Part shown: piece by piece, positions 1-6,336 of the stretch
How positions within the stretch are numbered: position 1 is the first letter of the stretch
Layout of the letters: every line of letters starts with the position of its first letter
Assembly: GCA_021742025.1 (NCBI GenBank)
Contig: JAIOWT010000010.1
Span: forward strand, 1 to 22,334
Origin: Candidatus Nanopelagicales bacterium
GTDB lineage: Bacteria; Actinomycetota; Actinomycetes; S36-B12; UBA5976
Direction of reading: 5' to 3'
Length of the DNA: 22,334 nucleotides
Program-made: the position numbers and the translations under genes
Notes under the pieces: model-generated
What the model was told of the DNA's origin: nothing
Databases searched by the model: none
Seen by the model: only the letters and a program-made list of their open reading frames with translations

Positions 1-120
1 TGTGACATCGACGCCGTACTTCTTTTCAATCCAGCCAGCACTAATTGAGGGAGTTTTCTTAATCACGCCATCCAATAACTTGGCTGCGTCATTTATGTCT
101 TCAAGAGTTACGGGCTGCAC
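1..120 (-). CDS. ilvA: Threonine ammonia-lyase (threonine dehydratase), N-terminal fragment
   Basis: The reverse strand from 120 down to the window edge reads as 40 codons without a stop. It begins VQPVTLEDINDAAKLLDGVI and goes on with KKTPSISAGW and a KYGVDV stretch. This is the typical N-terminus of fold-type II PLP threonine ammonia-lyases (VTLEDI, then a Thr-Pro, then a KYG/RLG-V-like segment), which deaminate threonine to 2-oxobutyrate for isoleucine synthesis or catabolism. The start is GTG at 120, because an in-frame TGA lies only two codons upstream. No clear Shine-Dalgarno sequence precedes it. The PLP lysine and the regulatory domain lie outside the window, so a related serine/threonine dehydratase or racemase cannot be excluded. 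The gene is divergent from the ABC exporter. Confidence 0.62.
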   Translation of the reverse strand, partial: MQPVTLEDINDAAKLLDGVIKKTPSISAGWIEKKYGVDVT

Positions 121-163
121 TGATCAATATTGGCACGCCTTGGCTTAACAATCTAATTTCCAA

Positions 164-207
164 GAAAAAGAAGTGATTCCGCCCACCCTTAGAACGGAAA
201 AAGAAGT
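164..207. repeat. Direct repeat pair in the ilvA / ABC exporter intergenic region
   Basis: The 11-mer GAAAAAGAAGT occurs at 164-174 and again at 197-207, in the same orientation with starts 33 bp apart (about three helical turns). It lies in the 146-bp divergent intergenic region. It could be a paired regulator site or chance purine-rich sequence. No convincing -35/-10 pair was found for either gene here. Confidence 0.3.
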
Positions 208-266
208 AGCTTCATGCACTGGTAAGTTAGGGCTATTAAGACACTCGGTTAAGGATCTTGGAACAT

Positions 267-1265
267 ATGACTCTGGCAATCAAAGCATCAGGTTTAGCGA
301 AAGCTTATGGCGATGTCATTGCACTCAATGGAATTGACATCGAAGTAGAACAAGGCACGGTACTTGGCTTACTTGGGCCTAATGGATCTGGCAAGACCAC
401 CACAGTGAGAATCCTGGCAACATTGCTTCAGGCCGATAGTGGTTCGGCAAGTGTGGGTGGCTTCGATGTAGTTACTCAGCCTGACGAAGTCCGAAGCGTA
501 ATTGGACTAACCGGTCAGTACGCCGCAGTCGACGAATACCTCACCGGACGCGAAAACCTAGAACTTTTTGGACGGTTATTTCACTTAAGCAAGTTCGATG
601 CGGCTAAGCGCGCAACTGAACTCCTTGATCGTTTTGATCTATCGGATGCCGCCGATCGTGGCATCAAAGGTTACTCCGGCGGTATGCGTCGACGGTTAGA
701 TCTAGCCGCCTCACTAATCGGACGACCAAATGTTTTGTTTCTTGATGAACCAACAACCGGTCTGGATCCACGAAGCCGTCAAGGCATGTGGTCAGTTATC
801 GAAGACCTGATTGCCGAAGGCACAACAGTGCTTCTAACCACTCAGTATCTGGAAGAAGCTGATCAATTAGCGAATCGCATCGTCGTTCTAGATCATGGAA
901 ATGTTATTGCTAAGGGAACCTCCAACGAACTGAAATCGCAAGTGGGCGGTGACCGTATTGAGATTGTTGTTGAATCCGCAAGTGATGTAGCGAAAGCTGC
1001 TGCTTTGATTCAGGAATTCGGATCTGCACCGGCCACAACCGAAGAACTTATCAAGACCGTTCTGCTTCCGGTTGCTGGTGGATCGACTGCGATCGTAAAC
1101 ATTGTTCGAAAACTTGATGAAAGCAAAATTACTATTGCAGACATCGCACTTCGCAGACCAACACTTGATGACGTATTCCTAAGTCTTACTGGACACGCAA
1201 CTGAAGATAGCCAAGAAACCTCAGCGCCTGCCAAGGGACGTCGTGGACGAAAGGCGAGGAGCTAG
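267..1265 (+). CDS. ABC exporter ATP-binding protein, DrrA family
   Basis: This is the cytoplasmic ATPase of an ABC-2 type exporter of the daunorubicin-resistance (DrrA) family; the substrate is unknown. Counting from the ATG at 267, the Walker A motif GPNGSGKT is at residues 37-44, the Q-loop near 84, the signature YSGGMRRR at 136-143, and Walker B VLFLDEP near 156-162. The switch position reads TTQYLEEAD, with Gln in place of the usual His, which is common in DrrA-type ATPases. The C-terminal third is the DrrA accessory region, ending in a basic tail. An in-frame TTG lies at 258, but AAGGA at 251-255 is only 2 nt before it and 11 nt before the ATG, so the ATG is preferred. The permease gene starts 2 nt after this stop, so the two are almost certainly co-transcribed. 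Confidence 0.9.
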   Translation: MTLAIKASGLAKAYGDVIALNGIDIEVEQGTVLGLLGPNGSGKTTTVRILATLLQADSGSASVGGFDVVTQPDEVRSVIGLTGQYAAVDEYLTGRENLELFGRLFHLSKFDAAKRATELLDRFDLSDAADRGIKGYSGGMRRRLDLAASLIGRPNVLFLDEPTTGLDPRSRQGMWSVIEDLIAEGTTVLLTTQYLEEADQLANRIVVLDHGNVIAKGTSNELKSQVGGDRIEIVVESASDVAKAAALIQEFGSAPATTEELIKTVLLPVAGGSTAIVNIVRKLDESKITIADIALRRPTLDDVFLSLTGHATEDSQETSAPAKGRRGRKARS

Positions 1266-1267
1266 TT

Positions 1268-2116
1268 ATGAGTACTTTGACAACACAATCAGTTAAGGAG
1301 TCGACCGCTCCGCGCCCACGCTTGGGTTGGTTGATAACGGATAGCATCGCAGTTTCGCGTCGACACCTATTAAAGATCACGCGAGTTCCTGAATCACTGT
1401 TCTTTGCATTAATTCAGCCTGTTATGTTCGTGCTACTTTTCGCATTTGTATTCGGTGGCGCAATTGATGTTGGCCCGGGCGGAGCCCAGGCTTACCGCGA
1501 GTACTTGATTCCAGGAATTTTGGCTCAGACTGTTATGTTCGCGGTCGCTGGAATCACAGTTGGCATTACCGAAGACGCCAGCAAAGGAATCATGGACCGA
1601 TTCCGCTCCCTTCCAATGCGACCAGGTGCGGTCTTAACTGGTCACACTTTGGCCTCATTACTGCAAAACATTTTGGTGATCATGATTCTTTCGATCACTG
1701 GATTAGCGGTTGGCTGGAGAATTCACAACGGGTTCTCGGATGCAGCGTTGGCTTACTTTATGTTTGCAACTTTTGCTTATGCAATCACTTGGGTTGGGGC
1801 CTGGATCGGGCTTCACATGCCTAACTCTGAAGTTGCTGGCACCGCAGGCTTGGCGTGGATTTTCCCATTCACATTTGCGTCAAACATCTTTACGCCAGTT
1901 GCCACGATGCCGGGTTGGCTACAGCCATTCGTTTTGTGGAATCCAGTGTCATGTTTAGCACTAGCTGCGCGCCAGTTATTTGGAAACCCAACTCCGCTAT
2001 TGGGAGATTCTTTTCCAGAGCGATACCCAGTAGAACTTTCGTTTGCTTACTCGTTTTTGCTGTTAGCGATTTTCGCGCCACTTGCAGTGCGCGCCTTTAA
2101 AACTCGCAACAAGTAG
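1268..2116 (+). CDS. ABC-2 type exporter permease, DrrB family
   Basis: This 282-aa membrane protein is the permease partner of the preceding ATPase. Hydrophobic segments lie at about residues 46-64, 81-100, 129-149, 160-181, 192-212 and 258-275, giving the six-helix layout of ABC-2 permeases. The conserved stretch KGIMDRFRSLPM (about 106-117) is the family signature after the second helix. The ATG at 1268 follows the upstream stop by 2 nt, and GAGGAG at 1256-1261, inside the end of the ATPase gene, serves as ribosome binding site. The stop is only 2 bp from the stop of convergent greA. DrrAB-type pairs export hydrophobic drugs or lipids in other actinobacteria; nothing here identifies the substrate. 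Confidence 0.9.
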   Translation: MSTLTTQSVKESTAPRPRLGWLITDSIAVSRRHLLKITRVPESLFFALIQPVMFVLLFAFVFGGAIDVGPGGAQAYREYLIPGILAQTVMFAVAGITVGITEDASKGIMDRFRSLPMRPGAVLTGHTLASLLQNILVIMILSITGLAVGWRIHNGFSDAALAYFMFATFAYAITWVGAWIGLHMPNSEVAGTAGLAWIFPFTFASNIFTPVATMPGWLQPFVLWNPVSCLALAARQLFGNPTPLLGDSFPERYPVELSFAYSFLLLAIFAPLAVRAFKTRNK

Positions 2117-2118
2117 AA

Positions 2119-2601
2119 CTAAGGAACGTAAAGTTCTGCCGCGACGATAACAATACGAAGCGTTTTTCCTGACGGAGTTTCGTAAGAAATCTCAGCGCCA
2201 ACTTCTTGATTAAGAACAGCCGCGCCCATCGGACTAGTGGGCGAATAAACATCGATAGAGGTATGGGCTGCTTCTTCACGAGATCCAAGTAGAAAAGTTT
2301 CGGTGTCATCCAAGTCTGGGAAGTTAACGGTTACCACCATCCCTTGGGAAACGACGCCTTCTTCAATTTCAGGAGTTCCGATTTGGGCGGCTTCAAGCAT
2401 TTTTGTTAGCTGGCGAACTCGACCTTCATTTTTGCCCTGCTCTTCACGAGCAGCGTGATAGCCGCCGTTTTCCTTTAGGTCGCCTTCTTCACGAGCCGCA
2501 GTGATACGGGCTTTGATCTCTTCGCGAAATTCGCCACTGCGATGCTCAAGCTCAGCCTTGAGCCGATCGTATGCCTCTTGCGTCAACCAAACTTCGTTCA
2601 T
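2119..2601 (-). CDS. greA: Transcription elongation factor GreA
   Basis: This 160-aa protein has the normal GreA length. The N-terminal coiled coil (about residues 8-77) carries the tip segment EEGDLKENGGYHAAREEQG, whose acidic residues D41 and E44 correspond to those that place the Mg2+ ion in the RNA polymerase secondary channel for cleavage of backtracked RNA. The C-terminal FKBP-like domain includes SPTSPMGAAVLNQEVG. The ATG at 2601 has no Shine-Dalgarno sequence. A TAATCT hexamer ends 7 nt before it, so a leaderless start is possible, although the DUF4307 stop is only 20 bp upstream and co-transcription is equally likely. The order greA-DUF4307-mca matches the mycobacterial Rv1080c-Rv1081c-Rv1082 locus. 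Confidence 0.96.
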   Translation of the reverse strand: MNEVWLTQEAYDRLKAELEHRSGEFREEIKARITAAREEGDLKENGGYHAAREEQGKNEGRVRQLTKMLEAAQIGTPEIEEGVVSQGMVVTVNFPDLDDTETFLLGSREEAAHTSIDVYSPTSPMGAAVLNQEVGAEISYETPSGKTLRIVIVAAELYVP

Positions 2602-2621
2602 TCGATAGAGATTACGCGTAT

Positions 2622-3101
2622 TTAGCTAGTTGGTGCGACTCCTGGTGCTATCTGCTCTGGAATCTTCACTCCTGGTGGGAAATTTGCTGGGGGAACCCGC
2701 ATGTTTTGGGAGTTTGAGCAGCCCAAAACTTCTGCTAATACTGCCTGGCCATTGGTTGTTAATGGGTAGGTGATTTGCTCGTAATCACTGCCACCGGCGA
2801 CCGTAACTATTGCGTATCCGACATCGGTTCGGGAAATATCTTGGGCGCGAACTACGCAATACGTTGGCAATTCTGGACCGCGGGCTAGTTCCCAAGTCAC
2901 ACTTACTTGAGTTGGTGAAACTACCTCGAAGGTAAGTAGTTGGGCGCTGACACTAGGGTTTTGCTGGCGAAACGTCGCATAAGCCAAACTGCCAGAGACA
3001 ACACCGGCAATCAATATCCCAATTAGCACTGGGAACACGCGTCTGCGCCGCACACCGTACCGAAGTCGGATGTGCTCTGGAAGATTTTCATTGTTTGGCA
3101 T
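2622..3101 (-). CDS. DUF4307 family single-pass membrane protein
   Basis: This 159-aa protein has a short cytoplasmic N-terminus with an RYG motif (14-16) and a basic RRRR run. One membrane helix follows at about 22-42, then an extracytoplasmic domain with a V-x-V-TWEL strand (67-72) and cysteines C82 and C128 that could form a disulfide. This layout and the position between greA and mca identify it as the actinobacterial DUF4307 family (Rv1081c-like), whose function is not known to me. The ATG at 3101 is preceded by a strong GGAGGGA Shine-Dalgarno. It is divergent from mca with a very short shared region. Confidence 0.85.
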   Translation of the reverse strand: MPNNENLPEHIRLRYGVRRRRVFPVLIGILIAGVVSGSLAYATFRQQNPSVSAQLLTFEVVSPTQVSVTWELARGPELPTYCVVRAQDISRTDVGYAIVTVAGGSDYEQITYPLTTNGQAVLAEVLGCSNSQNMRVPPANFPPGVKIPEQIAPGVAPTS

Positions 3102-3148
3102 ACTCCCTCCAGAATACGTCCTTTAACTAGATGGTGGAGAATAGAGGA

Positions 3149-4060
3149 ATGGCGCAAACAAAGCTCACTGAATCTGGTGTGGAAATGTATTTGCCCACAA
3201 ATGGCGAGCCACTTCGATTGCTCGCGGTACATGCCCACCCTGATGATGAATCCAGCAAAGGATCGGCTTCAACTGCGAAGTACGTGAGCGAAGGTGTGCA
3301 AATCATGGTTGTAAGTTGCACGGGTGGGGAACGCGGCGACATTTTGAATCCAGGGTTTGAACTTGGCGAGCGTTCCATCTCTGATGTCCGCAAATTAGAG
3401 ATGCAACGCGCAGCTGAAATTCTTGGTGTCTCACATCGCTGGCTTGGATTTGAAGATTCTGGTTGGCCCGATGGTGATCCGAAACCTCCGCTACCTAAAG
3501 GTTGCTTTGCTGACCTGCCACTAGAAACTGTCAGCGCACCGCTTGTCGAGATTGTTCGTGAGTTCAAGCCGCACGTGATTACTACTTATGACGAAAATGG
3601 CGGCTATCCGCATCCAGATCACATTAGAACTCATGAAGTGTCGATGTACGCCTGGGAAAAAGCTGCAGATCCGAATTTTGAAACCAATCAAGAACCATGG
3701 GTTGCTGCAAAACTTTATTACCACCATGGATTTTCAAAGTCTCGCGTGCAGGCAATGCACGATGCATGCCAAGATTTAGGTATTGATTCCCCCTACCAGG
3801 AATGGCTTGATGAATGGGAAGACGAAGATTTAGTAACTAACCGCGTTACTGCTCGCATTGACTGCGCCAACTGGTTCCCAATTCGGGAAGCAGCTTTGAA
3901 GGCTCATGAAACTCAAATTGATCCAAGTGGTAGTTGGTTTGCAATTCCCAGTGACAAACTTGCCGAAATCTGGCCCACTGAAGACTATGAACTTGCTATT
4001 TCACGAATTGGTGAAATTGTGGAAGAGACAGACTTGTTTGAAGGACTTAGGGGAGCGTAA
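3149..4060 (+). CDS. mca: Mycothiol S-conjugate amidase
   Basis: A Zn-dependent amidase of the LmbE/PIG-L family. It cleaves mycothiol S-conjugates to release a mercapturic acid for export and GlcN-Ins for mycothiol recycling. Visible hallmarks are VHAHPDDESSKG near the N-terminus (zinc ligands in HPDD), CTGGERGDILNP, WLGFEDSG, TTYDENGGYPHPDHIRTHEV (zinc and catalytic His/Asp), KLYYHHGF and HETQIDP. The C-terminal half present in Mca, and the SSKG after HPDDE, favour Mca over the deacetylase MshB. An in-frame ATG at 3131 lacks a ribosome site. The ATG at 3149 has GGAG nine bases upstream and is preferred; an ATG at 3185 is also possible. The next gene starts immediately after the stop. This gene is strong evidence for an actinobacterium. 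Confidence 0.94.
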   Translation: MAQTKLTESGVEMYLPTNGEPLRLLAVHAHPDDESSKGSASTAKYVSEGVQIMVVSCTGGERGDILNPGFELGERSISDVRKLEMQRAAEILGVSHRWLGFEDSGWPDGDPKPPLPKGCFADLPLETVSAPLVEIVREFKPHVITTYDENGGYPHPDHIRTHEVSMYAWEKAADPNFETNQEPWVAAKLYYHHGFSKSRVQAMHDACQDLGIDSPYQEWLDEWEDEDLVTNRVTARIDCANWFPIREAALKAHETQIDPSGSWFAIPSDKLAEIWPTEDYELAISRIGEIVEETDLFEGLRGA

Positions 4061-4264
4061 ATGTTTAGATTCATTACTTCAGTAGCTGGGAATTCGCCAG
4101 AGCCGTTTCCCTCATCAACAGAATTTGATGCCTCGAAAGTTAATCCTGGTCCAATCGGAGGATTAGTTTTCTTGTTTTTAACAATTGCGGTTGTTATTTT
4201 GTTATTTAGTTTTAATCGACATATAAAGCGAGTGAATTTCGAGCAGGACGATTCCGAACAGTAA
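4061..4264 (+). CDS. Small single-pass membrane protein downstream of mca (Rv1083-like)
   Basis: This 67-aa protein begins at the base directly after the mca stop, so it is translationally coupled. An N-terminal extracytoplasmic or peripheral stretch is followed by NPGPIGG and a membrane helix at about residues 34-52. A basic NRHIKRV motif then leads into an acidic tail. The Gly-Pro-Ile-Gly then helix then N-R-x-x-K/R-R-V pattern, and its place after mca, match the short conserved protein that follows mca in mycobacteria (Rv1083). No function is known to me. It might assist or anchor Mca, but that is inference from position only. Confidence 0.78.
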   Translation: MFRFITSVAGNSPEPFPSSTEFDASKVNPGPIGGLVFLFLTIAVVILLFSFNRHIKRVNFEQDDSEQ

Positions 4265-4270
4265 GCCCCT

Positions 4271-5047
4271 ATGAATCGGTACTTAACTCTTCGCCTATTG
4301 GTGATACATGTCCTCGGAGCTCTCTCGGTCATCGCCTGTTTAGTTTTGGCTTATTGGCAGTGGGATAGAGCGCAGGCCTATGTTCCACCCCAAAGCGCAA
4401 CGACGCTTTCATTTGAAGAGCTGAGTCCGTTACGGGATTACCTTCCAGCTTCTTCAGTTGGAATTCCAACTTCGGTAACGGGAACTTGGCAGCCAACCGA
4501 AAGAATTTTGATGCCAGAGCGAATCGTTGATGGTAAGTCAATGGTCAATCCCGATCCAGAAATGGAAGTCATAGTTGAGTTTGTCCCTCCAGTTGGCTTT
4601 TGGGTTGTTGACATCATGGAACTTGCAGATGAATCTAGCTTGGGAGTCGTACGGGGATTTACTGAAAACCCAGATCAAATTGCCTTAGCGTCGGGCGAGG
4701 CGACGGTTACTGGAGTTATGCAGCCGAGCGAAGATCTGCCTGGCCTGAAGTTGGTCAATGGCATAAAGCCTCTGACAACAAATTTGATTGTTGAAAATTC
4801 CCGAACTATTGCTCATGATGGCTACCTGGTTGCCACTTCAACATCCGAATCACTTTTGCCGGTCAGCCCAATCTTTACGGAACCAATCGTCAAAGGATTG
4901 AACTGGCGAAATGTTGCCTACACATTTAATTGGGTTTTCTTTGCTGGGATAGTAACGATGATGTGGATAAGAGTGGCGCGTGACGAGCTTGAATTCGCAC
5001 AAATTGCTAAAAGTAATGCAGACTTAGGACATGACAATGAATCGTGA
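4271..5047 (+). CDS. SURF1 family cytochrome oxidase assembly protein
   Basis: This 258-aa protein has the SURF1 layout of two membrane helices at the ends (about 8-28 and 215-235) around an extracytoplasmic domain. The first helix ends in YWQWDRA (usual W/Y-Q-x-x-R). The domain carries GTWQPTERIL (71-80) and VVRGF (126-130), at the places of the conserved SURF1 G-x-W/Y and RG motifs. The last helix is introduced by NWRNVAYTFNW, as in actinobacterial members. SURF1 helps insert heme a in aa3-type cytochrome c oxidase. The gene starts 6 nt after the small membrane protein and overlaps the DUF3817 gene. No strong Shine-Dalgarno precedes the ATG, so coupling from upstream is likely. The C-terminal tail after the last helix is cytoplasmic. 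Confidence 0.83.
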   Translation: MNRYLTLRLLVIHVLGALSVIACLVLAYWQWDRAQAYVPPQSATTLSFEELSPLRDYLPASSVGIPTSVTGTWQPTERILMPERIVDGKSMVNPDPEMEVIVEFVPPVGFWVVDIMELADESSLGVVRGFTENPDQIALASGEATVTGVMQPSEDLPGLKLVNGIKPLTTNLIVENSRTIAHDGYLVATSTSESLLPVSPIFTEPIVKGLNWRNVAYTFNWVFFAGIVTMMWIRVARDELEFAQIAKSNADLGHDNES

Positions 5048-5351
5048 AGATTTTGCAAAACAATGGTTGTTCTATCGCATCATGGCGGTAGTAGTTGGCT
5101 CGGTACTTTTGGTTTTGACGGCATTCTTGATTTCCGTTCGAGTGCTAGAGAATCCAGAACCAGAGTTTTATGCAGCCGCGTGGACCGCACATGGGTATTT
5201 ATTCCCCGTTTATGTTGTTGCAACTTTCATGCTGTCTACAAAGTTAAAGTGGTCGTTTGGAAAAACCATTCTGATCATGTTAGCTGGCACAATTCCGTTA
5301 ATGTCATTCTTAACTGAGCGCCAGGTTGCTAAGGAAGTTTCTGCGATCTAG
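5037..5351 (+). CDS. DUF3817 family integral membrane protein
   Basis: A membrane protein of about 104 aa with three hydrophobic segments: one near the N-terminus (YRIMAVVVGSVLLVLTAFLI), one around HGYLFPVYVVATFML, and one around TILIMLAGTIPLMSFLTERQ. The pattern R-x-M-A, HGxLFxVYxxAT, then LAGTxPxxSFxTER is the signature of DUF3817, a family often next to SURF1-like genes in actinobacteria. Two in-frame ATGs lie at 5031 and 5037. AGGA at 5025-5028 is 8 nt from the second and 2 nt from the first, so 5037 is preferred. It overlaps the end of SURF1, and its stop is 6 bp from the stop of the convergent CDF gene. Function is unknown. Confidence 0.85.
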   Translation: MNREDFAKQWLFYRIMAVVVGSVLLVLTAFLISVRVLENPEPEFYAAAWTAHGYLFPVYVVATFMLSTKLKWSFGKTILIMLAGTIPLMSFLTERQVAKEVSAI

Positions 5352-5357
5352 TTCGGG

Positions 5358-6290
5358 CTAGCGCCAGCGATATTGGCCTTCAGTTTGATCTGCCCAAGAA
5401 CGCTCATCTTCGAGCGGTTCAACGTGAGTTGTAACAATTGTGTTGGGTAGTTCCGCAATGATTTCTGCTTCTAGATCCTCAGATAAATCATGGCCCTTTT
5501 GAATCGTCCATGCACCAGGAACTAACACATGCATAGAAACAAAGCGTTGACGCCCAGCTTCCCGGGTTTGTAGTTCGTGGAACTTAACTTCATCACTTTC
5601 ATACTTAGTTAAGACCTTGACAATCTTTAAGTGATCTTCATCTGATAGGGCTTTATCCATCAAGCCAGCTGTGCTGGTACGAAGCAAGTTGATGCCAGTA
5701 ACAATAATGTTTAGTCCAACAGCTAACGCAACAATTCCGTCGAGTCGATTCCACCCAGTCACAACGACGAGTCCAACACCAACGATGACTCCAACCGAAG
5801 TCCAAACGTCAGTCATTAAGTGCTTGCCATCTGCCACCAAAACTGGTGATCTATGTAGTTTGCCAGCGCGTAACAGAATCAATGCTGTCCCGCCGTTAAT
5901 CACTGCCGCAACTGTTGAGATTGTTAATCCCCAGCCAATTTGTTCAAGGTCGCGGGGTGTAATGATTCTTTCGATTGCTGTGTAAACAATGATTAGCGCA
6001 GCTAGAAGGATCATGAAGCCTTCAATTGATGCAGAAAAGTATTCTGCCTTGCCACGACCAAAGTGATGCATTTCATCGGCTGGTTTCATCGCAGTGCGAA
6101 GAGCCAATAGTGCGACTACTGCCGCAACAATGTTCACGGTTGATTCAAGAGCATCCGAGAGTAGACCAACCGAACCCGTTGCCCACCAGGCAGCCATCTT
6201 CATTCCGAACACCACAACGCTTACGATGATCGACATCCAGGCAAATTTAGCCAAATTGATTTGCGAATTATTGGGCTGGGAACTACTCAT
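5358..6290 (-). CDS. Cation diffusion facilitator (CDF) family metal efflux transporter
   Basis: A 310-aa protein of the CDF family, which exports divalent metals (Zn, Fe, Co, Cd or Mn) in exchange for protons. A six-helix transmembrane domain (about 15-215) precedes a cytoplasmic ferredoxin-like domain (about 220-300) with a conserved THVEP near the end. The metal site in helix 5 is H157-x3-D161 (HLMTD). In helix 2 the sequence is LLSDALES, giving D46 with E49 and S50 where many CDFs have D-x3-D. The HHFGRGKAEYFS loop is typical. The metal cannot be assigned. It lies 46 bp downstream of the MMPL gene on the same strand, with no visible terminator between. The ATG at 6290 has no obvious Shine-Dalgarno. 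Confidence 0.92.
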   Translation of the reverse strand: MSSSQPNNSQINLAKFAWMSIIVSVVVFGMKMAAWWATGSVGLLSDALESTVNIVAAVVALLALRTAMKPADEMHHFGRGKAEYFSASIEGFMILLAALIIVYTAIERIITPRDLEQIGWGLTISTVAAVINGGTALILLRAGKLHRSPVLVADGKHLMTDVWTSVGVIVGVGLVVVTGWNRLDGIVALAVGLNIIVTGINLLRTSTAGLMDKALSDEDHLKIVKVLTKYESDEVKFHELQTREAGRQRFVSMHVLVPGAWTIQKGHDLSEDLEAEIIAELPNTIVTTHVEPLEDERSWADQTEGQYRWR

Positions 6291-6336
6291 AGTTCATTGT
6301 GGCAGATAAGTTTTCGAAAAATGACTTACGCCTGTA

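Noticed and set aside
258..266. TTG at 258 as the start of the ABC ATPase
   Set aside because: The AAGGA site is only 2 nt before it; the ATG at 267 in the same frame is better placed.
3127..3567. 146-aa minus-strand open frame opposite mca
   Set aside because: Shadow of a well-supported gene; Ser/Pro-rich composition and no recognisable motif.
4962..4970. Perfect DnaA box (TGTGGATAA on the plus strand)
   Set aside because: It lies inside SURF1 coding sequence (Met-Trp-Ile-Arg codons), alone, and a 9-mer match is expected by chance at this scale.
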